From: Laburnicola sp. R22_1
Taxonomy: Eukaryota > Ascomycota > Dothideomycetes > Pleosporales > Didymosphaeriaceae
DNA length: 64,000 nucleotides
Direction: 5' to 3'
NCBI GenBank assembly: GCA_014281115.1
Contig: JACONQ010000005.1
Location: 2,232,001-2,296,000, forward strand
In this document: positions 1-11,861 of the stretch, piece after piece
Layout: each line of letters starts with the position of its first letter
Position numbering within the stretch: position 1 is the stretch's first letter
Program-made: the position numbers and the translations under genes
Notes under the pieces: generated by a model
Database searches by the model: none
What the model was told of the DNA's origin: nothing
What the model saw: only the letters and a program-made list of their open reading frames with translations

Positions 1-369
1 CTAGACTTAGTAGAAGAGGGGGAAGAAGTCTCTCTTACTTATTAAAACAAGGCCCTAGCTCCTCTCTATAAACGCTAAGATCTTATTTAAGTATATAGTT
101 AAGAGAGGCTTAAATATATAGACGTTAAGAGGCTACAGCGTATAGGTTAAGTAAGGAGAATAGACTATAAGAAGGATTTTATTTTAATTATAGTAGTTAA
201 TAAAATCTATTATAAGGTAAGATCTATAGCTATCTAGAATAAGTAATTAATAGCTTAAGTAAGCCTTTACCTTCGTGCCGCAATTAAACACCTATTTAAG
301 CCACGCGAGGCTAATCTTATTATTTGTCTAGCCAGAGGGCAAGAAGAAGACTTGAACCTAATAAGTTTT

Positions 370-555
370 TGTCAGATATGCAGCTGTTAGATAGAACAAG
401 CGCGTTGAGGTTAGATCTGTATAATAAAGCAGGGACCACCTGGCTTGGCACACTAGCGAAGAAGTCAGAACTAGCCGAACACGGAGGACACAAACACAAT
501 ACAATCATTATTATCTATTAAGGCGCATTATCGCATTCAACTATTAAATCTGACA
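370..555 (+). repeat. 5' LTR of copia-1
   Basis: A 186 bp repeat differing from the 3' LTR at seven positions (413, 422, 472, 509, 519, 529, 542). Every difference is a transition that reads as CpA>TpA (or TpG>TpA) in this copy, which is the RIP context. Confidence 0.95.
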
Positions 556-588
556 ATTAAAAGTCTTACTGCCTTAATCGATACCAAA

Positions 589-3500
589 ATGGCTGCACTA
601 CCCCAGCGTGACCCGATAGTGACCCTTCAAGACTACACTAACTACAGGGCATGGATAATACAGCTCTAGTCTAGATGCGTCGCATATTGCATCTGGCCAA
701 AAGTCGATCCTACGTTGAATATCCTAATAAAACCTAAACCTATAGCCCTAAGGGCGCCGCTAATTAATGGGTATACTCTAGCAGCGAATGTTAGCATCCT
801 AACAAGGCAGTCTAAACTATTAGCAGCAGGACTCAAGGCGTTTAAAAAAGATCTTAAGTATTACAAGATTCTTGCCAAGCAGTATAAGAACAATTAACAT
901 GATTTTGAAAAGGAGCAAATAAGCCTCTAGCAAATCATTGTTTATATTCAGGCTACTGTCAGCCCACATCTTTAGCGCACTTACTGCCTTCCAGATCAAC
1001 CACTAAGACAGTGGATTACGAACCTCAAAGCCACAGTTGGTGTTGACGAACAATTCGAGAGAGAACGAGCCCGCGACTGATACCTTACATCCCTTAGACT
1101 AATAAGAAACGCGTTGAATTGGGACACATAGCTTGCTAAATATAATTAAGCAGCTATAGAAGCGGAGATAAGCAATGTCTCTAAGATAACACAGATTAAT
1201 GTAATTATAAAGGACTTTCTAACTGCTATAAACAAAGTTGCGCCTAATTAGTCTACAACCTTTTAGAATAGCGGATAGTTCACACCTAGCATAAATTAGA
1301 AAGAAATAATAAAGCGCTTCCAAGAGCATATAATGTTGAATTATCCAACCCCTTAAACAGGGAAGCACAAGGCCGCATTTGTGGCAGATGACTTGTTATA
1401 CCTCGCTAAAAGTGGGAAAACTACCCAGGGTATTGATGCCGAAGCAGCACTATCTAGAAAACGGGGCAGACCCCAATATTAACGTGATGACTAAAAAGAT
1501 AATAAGAACTTATTCTTAGTCCAAAAACCTGTAAAAATAGGAGGCGCTAAATGTCCTGCGTGTGGATATCGCCATAGACTCTGGGATTGCTTCTATATTA
1601 ATGCAGACAAAGCTCCTAAGTGGTGGAAACTAAATAAGAAGATTGAAGAACTCGTCGCATTGAAGCGCGAGCACGATCCCGAATTTCAAGGACTGTTAAG
1701 AGGACAAAGCAGACTAAGATCAAAAACACCAAACATTAAACAATCGCACACGCCCACACCTGAGATCCTTGAGTCCCCTAAGGACTAACTAGAGGGATGG
1801 AGAATATTAAACGTTAACGCTGCGTTTATATTAGCGCTAATGGAAATAGAAGTGTCTGATTACCTACTAAAGCGCTTGTTTATTCTTAATTTAGGATTAA
1901 CTTGCTATATTACGAACAACCCTAACTGTATCTACAACTTTTGTCTACCTACGTCCGGAGATTATATATAGGCTGGCAATACAAAGATATAGATAAAAGG
2001 CTATGGCTTTGTTAACTTAACACTAAGAGGCTAATATAGAACAACTACGTTGGTTCTATATAATGTGGCTATCTGTCCAGACCTCCTGTGCAACCTAGTC
2101 TCCTTTTAACTACTAAGGCATAGAGGAATCTAGTAGGATACGCAAACGGACCCAACTACGCTAAAAGGACTAGACGACAAGATTATTAGAAAACTATCCG
2201 AGATACACGGTTAATGGGTACTTAAGTATAATCCGCTACCACCCACTTCATATCACATCTATAAGAATATATCACGAACAAAAGGAGCACTACAAAGGGC
2301 CTTAGCCGAATTATAGCACAAGAGACTAGGACACCCTAGACTAGTAGTTATTAAACATCTTGTGCAGCAAGCTAAAGGGGTGCAAGTTAAGGGAGTTACA
2401 ACAGTTTAATGCGACTCCTGTAGGAAAGCAAAGATCCAGCGACAAATTAGCCAAGCACCGCGAATTAACAATAAAGGACTAGGAGAAAAACTAGCTATTA
2501 ACTTTCATGCCTACAAGACGCAAAGTAGCACTGGCGAAAGGAGCCAGATGCTTGTTACTAATAGGTACTCAGGCCTGTAATGGGACTTTTATTTTAAAGA
2601 CAATTGACCAGCAAAGTCGGTTATTAAAGTTCTATCGAACTTCTTTCTCTTCCTTAAAAACTATTACAATATTACGGTCAAGGTTATTGAAGCGGACAAC
2701 GAGATCACGATAGTGAAACCAGAAATCAAGCGCTGGTTAGCATTACAAGGAATTACTGTTAAGCCTTCCGCCCCAGATATATAAGCTCAAAATAGAGGTG
2801 CCGAACGCTTAGGGGGTGTAAACAAAGAGAAATCGCGCGCGATGCGTCTTAATGCCAACCTACCCTAGGAACTATGGCCCAAAGTCACGAGAGCTGTAGT
2901 ATACCTCTATAATTAAACACCGAATTATGCGAACAACTAGAAAACGCCATATAAGATATTCTTCACACGAGTTGCTCTAAACAATAGAGTAGTCACCTTA
3001 ATTAAGAAACCTAATCTCGCTTACCTTAAAGCGTATGGCTGCAAAGCGTTTGCAATAACGGATGATACACATTGAGGTAAATTAAGGCTATAACGCCTAG
3101 ACCTAAAGGCTTAGATTAGTTACCTAGTAGGATACTGGTCCTTAAACATCTATTGAATTTGGATACCGTCACTTGCTAAGGTGATAAGCACCTACGACAT
3201 TATCTTTAACAAACAAACTATCTTTAGTGGTAAAACTAAGGACCTTATAGATAACCTCATGTATAGTACACTGGAGGAAATTGCCACATACGTAAGAACG
3301 ATCGAACTTCTAACACTAAGTTATTAACTAGAGACAGAGTCCTTTTATAAAGACGACACTGTTGGAGGCTTATTAAATCCCTAAGGCGAAGTAGACCTAC
3401 CAGGCTACTACTAAGGAGTGAAGATTAGGGACAACTATCTGACTCCTCCAACTATACCACTACCTACGGCATTACTTGCGCAGTTAATGGCTGGAAATGA

Positions 3501-5250
3501 ATTAGAAATAAACCTAAAAGGGTTATCCAAAACTGTCCCCTAGGCAGCCGCCTTTATGGCAGGAACTCAAGCTAGCTATATTGGGAAATACAGAGGGGAT
3601 GTTATAGACAAGACTAAGATAATAAGAACGCTCGCCAAAGGCTTGAAGCCCCATTGAAGTTAACTCCTACCTCTGCCAACGTGCCGTACCAAGCTTGAGG
3701 ATCACCTGATGGGCGAATTGTTTAAAGAAGCAGAGCGGGATCACCTCGCAAGCCATAAACAAATGAAATCATGGTTAGAAGTACTAATAAAGAAGATTAA
3801 ACTGATAGGACAGCAGATTCTTGACTGTATGTAGGTATACACCTACAAGCTTAACAAACACTATCGCTTGCTAAAGTGCAAGGCACGGCTAGTTGTTTAG
3901 GGCGATCAACAACAGAATATTACCTCTTAAGACACTTATGCAGCCACGCTTGCCAGCAGGTTGTTCCAAATGCTAGTGGCAATAGCAGCTCACTATAATA
4001 TGGAGCTTAAGCAATACGACGTTACAAACGCTTTTGTCTATGCAAGTATGGACCAAGAGGTATATATAAGAATGCCCCGTGGCTATTAGAAGCCTGGAAC
4101 AATACTTCAAGTCAACAAGGCTTTATATGGTCTTCAGATCTCACCACTCCTCTAGCAGAAAGAGTTTACCTTAACACTCAAAGCTCTAGGTTTCCAAACA
4201 GTGCCTTACAAGCCATACTGCCTTCTTAAAGACGGAATCATCGTCTTCTTCTACGTCGATAATATCATCTTAGCTTTTCACAAGCAGAAAGAGGAAGAAG
4301 CCCAATAAGCAATCAAGCGCCTACAAGAAAAATACACCTTAAGTGGAGGAAACAACCTTTAGTGGTTCCTTGGCGTAGAGATCATTAGAGATCGAAAGAC
4401 TAGGACAATTCAACTCTCTCAGGCTGCCTACTCAGACAAGATCAGTCGATTAGTTAACAAGAGGGATATTCGACACAACACCCCAATAGCAGCTATTAAG
4501 CTGAAACTACAAGACAGCTTAGCGACACCCTTAGAAATCAACAAATACTAACGCAAGATCGGATCGCTTCTGTTCGCGGTAGTAACAACTCGACCGGACA
4601 TAGCCTTTGCAACCTTAAGGCTAGCTCGATTCCTGTCAAATCCGGGCTTAGAACATCACAATGCCGCTAATCGAGTACTACTATACTTATCAAGCACTAG
4701 ATAGAGAGCACTGCAGCTTAGAGGAGGCAACTGCCTTCAAGTAGCCAGCGATGCCTTATTTGCTGACAACACACTAGACAGAAAGAGCTCGCAAGGATAC
4801 GCTATTAAGCTATTTAACGGACTTATTGCCTAGAAAGCAAGCAAACAAGACACTGTCACAACTTTGACAACTGAAGCAGAGCTTCTCGCCTTATTGCAAG
4901 TGGCCAAGGAAGCAATCTTTATATTAAGACTACTAGACGAACTGCAGATTGAACTGCGCTTATTGTTAATTACCGTCCAATGCGATAATAAGCAAACTAT
5001 TCGACTAGTCACTGAGGAGATATCTAGGCTTCAGACTAAACTACGACACGTCGACATTCACAATCACTAGTTAAGATAGGAAGTCTCTACCAGAAAGATT
5101 AAGGTGGAGTACGTACAATTGGCAGAAATGATCGCTAACGGCTTTACAAAGGTCCTCCCAGTCAACAAGTGGAAAGGGTTCCTAACCCAACTTGGGCTAG
5201 TTGAGATAACAGAACGCAAAGTAGCGAATGAAGCACCTCTTAAGGAAATT
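589..5250 (+). pseudogene. Copia-1 gag-pol polyprotein remnant
   Basis: Starting at ATG 589, one reading frame can be followed to about 5250, interrupted only by TAG/TAA/TGA codons. I checked frame agreement at 589, 715, 1552 and 4864. Visible parts are a gag CCHC zinc knuckle near 1552-1590 (CPAC...H...C), integrase and GAG-like segments in the middle, a reverse transcriptase with an FFYVDN active-site variant near 4250, and a copia RNase H near 4740-5120. Most stops are TAG, as expected from CAG or TGG by RIP. The lack of net frameshift says decay was by substitution rather than indels. Confidence 0.9.
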
Positions 5251-5333
5251 TAAGGGCACCTTAATAACCTTACTTTAGGATAACAGGCTGCTAAATAGTT
5301 CAGCTTGCAAGGATCTTCCAAGCTAAGGGGGTG

Positions 5334-5519
5334 TGTCAGATATGCAGCTGTTAGATAGAACAAGCGCGTTGAGGTTGGATCTGTACAATAAAGCAGGGAC
5401 CACCTGGCTTGGCACACTAGCGAAGAAGTCAGAACCAGCCGAACACGGAGGACACAAACACAATACAATCATCATTATCTATCAAGGCGCATCATCGCAT
5501 TCAACCATTAAATCTGACA
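5334..5519 (+). repeat. 3' LTR of copia-1
   Basis: A 186 bp copy of 370-555. At all seven differing sites it carries the C or G (ancestral-looking) base, so it has escaped the CpA>TpA changes seen in the 5' copy. Confidence 0.95.
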
Positions 5520-6639
5520 GTTTTATAATTAAGGGCCTATAGCCAGGAGTCCTATAGTGCTCCTAAGGCTAACTAGTAAATAAGGGTAGGCTTAAGGTAA
5601 GATCTATTAGCGCATATATAGGCTAGTAGCATTATTTACTCTTATAAGCCATTCTGAATAGTACTTCTTCTCTTCCCCTCCTTATATAAGGCCCTACTAA
5701 AGATTCTCTTTAAGCGACCTATAACACTAAGCATAAAGCCCTTCTTATTTATATTATAGGTATAACGCGCCTTAATATAGTATTACTCTATTTTCTTGCG
5801 TAGGAGGTTAAAGTAGAGGCTATACTTCCTCCCTAAATTAGTCTTATAGTAACTATTATTAATGCCTATTATCTATTTAGAGATAAGCTTATTTAGGTGT
5901 TATTAGATAAAGCAATTAATCTAGTGTACTCTAACCTCTCTCTGCGCAATCTATAAGGCGAAATTCTATATTATAGCTTGTGTTAGTAATAGCCCTTACT
6001 TATTAAGGCGTTTGATATATTCTACAAGCTCTAGCTCCTATTATAGGTAGAGAGTTTGCTAGTTTTGAGCCTAGGTAGCTTATAAGGCTAAGAGATCTTA
6101 GTGTCGCCGCGCGAGCGTTATGCAACTACAATAGTAATCTCTTGCAACTTAGCAATAGCTAAACTGTTCTCCTAGTTCTAGCGATTTAATTGCTGCTATC
6201 GCAGCCTTAATTAAATCTATATTAGTGGAGTTATCGCGTGTTGAAGTGGTGGTGTTGTTTTGGTGGGGTGGCCCATTGCGCCGTCGGGCCCATCGCGCCG
6301 TCAAGCTCGGTAGTTTTTGATTAGCTACGATACCCTGCTCAACCCCTCCCCCGCGCAACATCGCCGATATCCTGCCACGTTATCGCCCGCGGGCCAGCAT
6401 AGCTCACGTGGGCAAAATAAGTTTAGCTAGCGATTGTGATGAATGCACCAGGTGCATGAGGACTATCAAGTGAGTTAATGAATGGCGCTCGAGTCTTCGA
6501 GACTACAGTACCTAACCGATCCGTTAGCCCTGGACACCCCAAGTCAGTGACTTTGCTTGCATAGCATCCACAAATCCTCTTCGGCGCGGAATTGTGTCGG
6601 AAACGAGATGGATGAGATCACTGATACTCATCCAGGAAT

Positions 6640-7052
6640 GCAGGCCTTCCTCTGGGCCCGGGACCGCAAACCAATCAGCGTGCCGAACTCATGGCTGTCA
6701 AAATTGCCCTCGATCGAGCGGACTTCAACCGGGACGTGCTCATTCGAACCGATTCGATGTATGCCATAGGATGCGCTACCAAGTGGTACCCTAAATGGAA
6801 ACTTAAAAGCTGGAAGCAATCTCACGGCTATGTCATACACAATGAAGACATAATCGAGGAAATCTGGGACAGAAAGAGACAGCGAGAGGCAATCGGTGTC
6901 AAGACAAACTACGTTTGGATTAAAGGTCATGCTGGCGATGAAGGCAATGAAGCAGCTGACGAGCTTGCGAAGCAAGGGGCTTAGTAAGTATCCCTACATT
7001 CACACCCTTCCATAGAGTACACTAACCGGCATGACACAGTAAGACATTGTGA
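6640..7052 (+). pseudogene. RNase HI-like domain fragment
   Basis: The frame containing TNQRAELMAVKIALDR (from about 6667) through HAGDEGNEAADELAKQGA encodes most of an RNase HI fold. The conserved Glu of RAEL, the Asp of RTDS, and the His and Asp of the HAGDEGNEAAD loop are visible. A likely intron at 6984-7039 (GTAAGT donor, CTAAC branch, CAG acceptor) removes the TAG at 6982 and leads to a short tail ending at 7052. The first beta strand with the first catalytic Asp is not readable upstream: stops interrupt the frame before 6640, so a 5' part is missing or decayed. It could be a relic of a cellular RNH1-type gene or of a retroelement; its HI type resembles the cellular form. Confidence 0.55.
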
Positions 7053-7129
7053 GCGAACATATTCCCGCTCTGATAGCGGCCGACGACCGAATTTCCAGCT
7101 GATTATCATGCAGGTTTGCCAGAAGAAGA

Positions 7130-7447
7130 GTGGCGCGAAACAAGAAGGAGGAATTCGACAGGAAATGGGCTGAGATGCGCCAGGCAAAGCTCAAAGCCCG
7201 TGCCAAACAGGAAGAAAAGGCTCAAGCTAAGGAAAAGGCCCAAAACAAAACTTCAGTACCGACAACCGGCCAAGCTGTGCCGACAACCAGTGCCGGGATA
7301 CCGCCAACTAGTCCGGCCGTGTCGACACCGCCAGTCTCGACAACCGTTCCGGTTGTACCCCCAATAGTTCCAGCCGTACCGACATCTCCAGCCTCCACGT
7401 CTGCTCCTCTCAATGCACGCGCTAGCGTCTTCACGCCTGGTAATTGA
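7130..7447 (+). CDS. Unrecognised K/A-rich then P/T/S/V-rich ORF (possible 3' exon)
   Basis: This open frame begins with a charged, probably helical stretch (KKEEFDRKWAEMRQAKLKARAKQEEK) and continues as a low-complexity Pro/Thr/Ser/Val-rich tail with repeated VPTT-like units, ending at TGA 7447. No ATG opens it; it may be the last exon of a gene whose earlier part is the decayed region upstream, with a possible acceptor just before (CATGCAG near 7107-7113). I do not recognise a family. Composition alone makes a coding role plausible but not certain. Confidence 0.3.
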   Translation: MARNKKEEFDRKWAEMRQAKLKARAKQEEKAQAKEKAQNKTSVPTTGQAVPTTSAGIPPTSPAVSTPPVSTTVPVVPPIVPAVPTSPASTSAPLNARASVFTPGN

Positions 7448-7958
7448 GAACTAGATCAACACCTTCAGCTCTGCGTCTTCTAGTGCTCCCGAGTGACAGA
7501 AGATCCAGTATTAAGGATGGCCGGTCTCTTTATGCACTCACAAGCCAGGCACCAGCTCAGAGCATTATTTCCCGAGTTCCCAATCCGCAACCAGATTGTC
7601 GGCTTTTCACATCCTACTCATCTAGCAGAATCCATCCCTTCATTTATTCATAGCTTGAATAGCAGGAATAAAAAGTGTGCGTGAACTTGCCATGTTTCCA
7701 GTTCACTCTGGAAACACTAGAACGTGCGTGAGGAGAACGCTTGGGAGGTGCAACGGCTTCGCATGAACAGATTCATCTCTAAGAGACCCAAGAAGAGACA
7801 GGGATGATGGAGGTGATGGTGAGGGGAAGTTGCGGTGGCTGAGTGCCACGTGGCGGTGGCTGTGCACCTTCTCAAAATCAGAATTGCAATGCGACGACCA
7901 TAAATACAAACTCCATGTCTCCGCTGTTCGCTCGCTTCGCGATCTGCATTTCTACGTC
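7448..7958. other. Intergenic, upstream region of the papain-like gene
   Basis: No supported gene. Short overlapping frames only; presumably promoter and 5' UTR of the gene starting at 7959. Confidence 0.5.
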
Positions 7959-9054
7959 ATGGCCGAAGCCGGCGAAGAGGCGGGGAAGCCCGAGAGGAAG
8001 AGAGACAAGTTTGGCCAGTTCCTGTACGTGTGAATGTGCCGCACTGCCCCGCACCGCGAGAAGAAGATTGAACAACACTACTCCCGCTGCCCATCGCCTA
8101 ACGTCGCACAGGCAGAAAAACTACAGCAAAGGCGAATTAGCCCTCAAGCACGCCATCGGCCTCGGCCAAGGAGACAATGTAATACCGATTTCTCAGCCGT
8201 CCACCAATGGCCCTCCGCGGACAGTCGAAGTTGGGTGGCATCCCGTCGGCGGCTTCGCAGGCAGGTGGTTCTCGGAGAGCACAGGGCTGGGGAAAATGAT
8301 CACAGAAAGGATAAACAAGTATCCTGATCCGACGCAGCATTGGGCTGTGTTGGTGGGTGAGTATGCGCATCAGCTGTGGATGGATGAGAATTTCGATATT
8401 ATATATACCAACGCGAAAGTGGATCCAAGGGAGTGGCAGACGTTTCAAGTAGGGGAGACGAGATTCAACGATGATGCTGTCAGAAGGGCTGGTAAGTGCC
8501 CATCGTCGAGGATACGGCTCTCGGAGGTTGGCGCTTACATGGCATGTGCAGGCGAAGCTGTCATTCAGAACATTCGTGCCACACGCCCGGGATACAACCT
8601 CATCAGCAACAACTGTCAGACATATGTTCTCCAACTCCTTGACGCTATCCAGGTCTCGCAAGACAAGGAGTTCGGCACAACACTAGCCGTCTACGAGCGG
8701 CTCTTCGGTTCAGGAAAAGTGGCCGACCTCTTTCCCGGGGACGACGCGAATGCGCAAAAAGTCGAGCATGATGGCGCAATGTGGCCAGATCAAACGCAAG
8801 AAATGGGCGTGGTTGGTGGGTCGGGAGGCAATGGACACGTGCCGTTTCACCGGCCTGATGCAATGCTTTATCAAGAGCAAGACGTTGTGCCGCAGACTTC
8901 GGTGGCGTTTGCACAGCAGGTCATGGACGCAAACACTACCCAGTTGGATACAGAAGAGCAGGCGCGGAGAAATATGGGCGAGAAGGAGCATAATGAGAAA
9001 CGGGACGCTTGGGGCGAAAAGACGAAGTCATTCTTCCACAAGTTCAAAAGATGA
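7959..9054 (+). CDS. Papain-like fold (LRAT/PPPDE-type) hypothetical protein
   Basis: Model join(7959..8023, 8112..8491, 8552..9054), 315 aa. ATG 7959 opens a charged N-terminus (MAEAGEEAGKPERKRDKFGQF). Intron 1 (8024-8111) has a GTACGT donor and a CTAAC branch; intron 2 (8492-8551) has GTAAGT and GCAG. After splicing, an HWAVLVG motif (His about residue 98) and an NNCQTYV motif (Cys about 170) suggest the permuted NlpC/P60-papain fold shared by LRAT and PPPDE proteins, whose catalytic pair is His and Cys. The C-terminus is acidic/basic and probably disordered. Intron 2 is 60 nt and stop-free, so retaining it would add 20 residues without a frameshift. Activity and substrate (thiol hydrolase or acyltransferase) are unknown; the family assignment is by motif only. 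Confidence 0.75.
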
Positions 9055-9405
9055 TCTATGTTGGATAGAGAAAGAGAAACGGGAAACCCGAGTTACATAT
9101 AACCCCTCCATCACCTTTGCCTTCAAACAAAGTTATTCTTGTTCAGCATCCCTACAGCGTTCCCTTATGGCGGCCGTACAAATCAAAAACTTGTTGGTTA
9201 TAGCTCAATCGCATTTTTGTGACCACCTTTTCACGCTTTTTTTGATTACTAAGCAGGGGGCTCTGCTTTTTTTGTCATGTTATTTGAGATGAAAGCCTTT
9301 GTCGTGCTACCCCTAGGTAGTTAATTTAACGCCACATAGCTCAGTAGAAAGTTGCATGCATGACCTTCCTGAAATCCAGAAACATGACTGTTTATATGTA
9401 ATCCA
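9055..9405. other. Convergent intergenic region
   Basis: Holds the 3' UTRs of the papain-like gene (plus) and the F-box gene (minus). A T-rich run near 9235-9275 is the only notable composition feature. Confidence 0.5.
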
Positions 9406-11116
9406 TCACTCTACCGTGAACGGAACGTGCGCGAAGAATGCTTCACGAAAGGAATTCATCAGACCTAAACCTTGAGGAAAACCATACTTAACCCTTGAAA
9501 ACAGGTAGAGCGGTGACAGAAATTCGTAACCTGGGCTTGGAACTGATGGAAAATATGTTGCCAAGCTCTGCGTGAGACGTCTGTTCATGTGACAACCATG
9601 GTCTTCAAATGCTCTCTCCTCCCTAAGAGAGTCGTTGCCCTGGAACACAATTTTTATCACATTCGGACACGCCCACCCTGGGTTCGGACATGACTCTAGC
9701 GCCCTCCATTTCACCTTTCCAGTGTGGATTTCTCTCAGTTTGGGGAGAAGATGGCAGAAAGCAGCATAATAGTGAATCGGAGTGTAGCCAATGTGGATGT
9801 AAAAGCGACCCTCGTAGCTGAGGTCCAGACGTTCCAAGTTTGGGAGCTGTGTCGCGATGTTAGTGTACGTGGCCATGTCCAACGGATGGAGGAAACCAGT
9901 AGCGACGCTGATGCAAAGACTCTTCAGATTGGGCAGCGGAAGAAGGTGTTCAACTGCCTCCTGTAGCTGATCTGGCATAATAAGATGTCTGTGTGGTTCC
10001 ACATTGCTGTAGCGTCTACGTGTCGGTCCAGCAAGGCTAAGCTCCTCCAAACCTTCCAACTGGCGCGAGTGCTTTGCCGCCTTCACCACCTGCATGAATT
10101 CTGGACCTGGGACATCGTAGGGGAATAGTATGGTCAAAGTCCTGAGCCATGGCTGGTCCAATGCATCAAGAAAGCGTACGGTAGATTGGTACGACTCCGT
10201 GGATTCGCTGGATAGGAACTCTGAGAGATCCAGCTGTAATACCGTGAGATTCGGTAGAAAACTCCCGTCGTGGTAGAACGAGCCTTTTAAGATACGCAGC
10301 AAGAGGTGCCCCATAAGGGTGCAGATCTCTCTTTCTCCGAGTCCTCCTGCTGCTCCATAAGATGCCATTGTGGTACCGTCCTCCTGCGTGACAAAATTGC
10401 AGACAGGCACCGATGAGTCGATGGACTGAGATGCCACTCTCGGATCGAAGCACACATATTTCAAAGGTGCTTCTCGCAAGATTCGCAGTGGGATATGGTC
10501 ATGTCGGTCTAGAACGGTGAGACATTTCAAATTATTGACGGTTCCCAGAGACATCAGGAATTTCGTGATCACGCTTGGGGCATCGCCACTCCGAGTGGAC
10601 CGGTTACCAAGGTATACGCGTTCCAGTTTTGAGCCGGATATGCCAACAAGTGCGCTGATAAGTGGCTCATCCGACTGCTTCATGTGTATCCTCCTCACAT
10701 TGGGGCAGAAATTTTGCAGTTGGTCGTAGCCGGGCAGTTTCCTCCCAAAGGAGCTTTTCTGTCTTGTACTTTGGCACCCATTTTGATGTAGAGGAGTTGA
10801 ACCACGCACCCATATCCGTCGGGTCGTCCCATTCTAGATCGAGAACCCAGAACGTGAAATCCAGCTCCCACACCATCTCTCCATAGAAATCTAGGCGTTC
10901 CAGATCACTCGCAACCAAAGTCCGAGGCCGCTCCCAACAATCAGCCGGTAGCAACTGTAGCAACTGCGAATTAGAGTGGACTGTGCGCCATAGTTCCGGG
11001 AGGAGAAATTTAGAAAACGCTCGACAAGTTCGTGCGAGGCGGCCAAGTTCGCGTTTTCTGGTAAAATTCGAGGTGATCGAGGTAACAATTTCAGTGATCG
11101 CCCACATACGATGCAT
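9406..11116 (-). pseudogene. F-box/leucine-rich repeat-type protein, with a frameshift
   Basis: ATG 11116 starts MHRMWAITEIV..., an F-box-like motif of about 45 residues (LARTCRAFSKFLLPELWRTV). The second part (frame ending at TGA 9406-9408) is about 440 aa, with leucine-rich units such as CPNVRRIHM, LPNLTVLQLDL and LPNLERLDLSY. F-box proteins of this type recruit substrates to SCF ubiquitin ligases. The two parts lie in different frames that overlap at 10667-10809, and the switch must lie near 10727-10780. The only GT-AG pairs there would give introns of 28-36 nt, too short for this genome, so a 1 bp indel (true lesion or assembly error) is the better reading. Without it this would be a normal fungal F-box gene. 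Confidence 0.7.
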
Positions 11117-11859
11117 TTTGTAGCCTTCGATTGACCCAAGGTTTAATAGCAAATGTGCTTTTAGGAATTCTTAGAAGTATGAGGACGGGATATGGACCAA
11201 ATTATTTTTTGAAGATCGTGTTGCTCGACTAATATAAGCGAGGCGCTATTCTCATTTTCTAGTTAGCTGTAGAACCCCCTGCCACTTATACAGCACGTGG
11301 TGAGTTGGATCTCGGGTACTTCGACGAATCAAACCTGCACATGTGGCTTGATATCTGTCACCTGCCCACACAAGCTTAACACGTCAATCTTGAGCCCAGA
11401 GTACCCCGCATGGACACTACTCATGATACGATGTGTAGAAATTGCCGGAATTTGTATGCGTGTTGCAGTGTTCCCTACGAAGTGACAAGGTTTTTAGTGA
11501 ACAATAACGACTAAATGAATAAACCGCCATGCCCTTAGAAGTATCCCTTTGCCATTGAGTTAGGATCAGCGTTAGCGTGATAGTCCGGCGGGCCAGCTGG
11601 GGAGCTCTGTGCGGATTGTGTTGAAACTAAGCGTAATGGTAGTTTTCCTACTGTAGCCGAGGTGCGGCGATTGGACACGCCAAAGGCTAGCTTGGTGGCT
11701 TTCCGTTTTCACACATCCAAGCTCCATGATAACAATACCATCCTCAAAGAAATGCTCCGAAACCATTTGTCATTATACTAGAAGCAAAAGTTTGATTATT
11801 TGGTCGTAGCTGGAACAATACAACGAAGCCCAATGACCTTAAGATGGATAAAACCCATA
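11117..11859. other. Intergenic region, nothing recognised
   Basis: Upstream of the F-box gene and left of transposon B. Only short frames (for example 11297-11485) with no family resemblance or splice context. Confidence 0.5.
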
Positions 11860-11861
11860 TA

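Larger units (their letters stand above)
370..5519 (+). mobile_element. Ty1/copia LTR retrotransposon (copia-1), RIP-decayed but structurally complete
   Basis: Two 186 bp LTRs (370-555 and 5334-5519) begin TGTCAGAT and end ATCTGACA. They are flanked by the 5 bp direct repeat GTTTT (365-369 and 5520-5524), a typical retroviral-type target duplication. A purine-rich tract (AAGGGGGTG) precedes the 3' LTR. The internal order gag, integrase, reverse transcriptase, RNase H is that of Ty1/copia. The element sits inside pogo element A, so it inserted after A. It cannot encode a working polyprotein because of many nonsense codons. Confidence 0.95.
1..6310 (-). mobile_element. Pogo/Fot1-like DNA transposon A, RIP-decayed, split by a copia element
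   Basis: The pieces 1-369 and 5520-6310 rejoin into one transposase-like sequence on the minus strand, colinear with element B at about 12840-13994. Only short open stretches remain; one, near 6155-6225, reads like the N-terminal helix-turn-helix start of the family (IDLIKAAIAAI). The expected ATG at about 6223 is ATA, as a TpG>TpA change would give. The right end is at 6310 followed by TA (6311-6312). The terminal repeat contains two tandem copies of a GACGGCGC-ATGGGCC box. The left end lies outside the window. The RIP interpretation is inferred from AT enrichment and numerous TAG/TAA codons. Confidence 0.8.

Noticed and set aside
8137..8661. A 174-codon ORF on the minus strand
   Set aside because: It is the complement of the papain-like gene, without family features or splice context.
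10727..10775. An intron joining the two F-box frames
   Set aside because: The available GT-AG pairs give 28-36 nt, below the 46-60 nt seen in the other genes, and lack a branch site.
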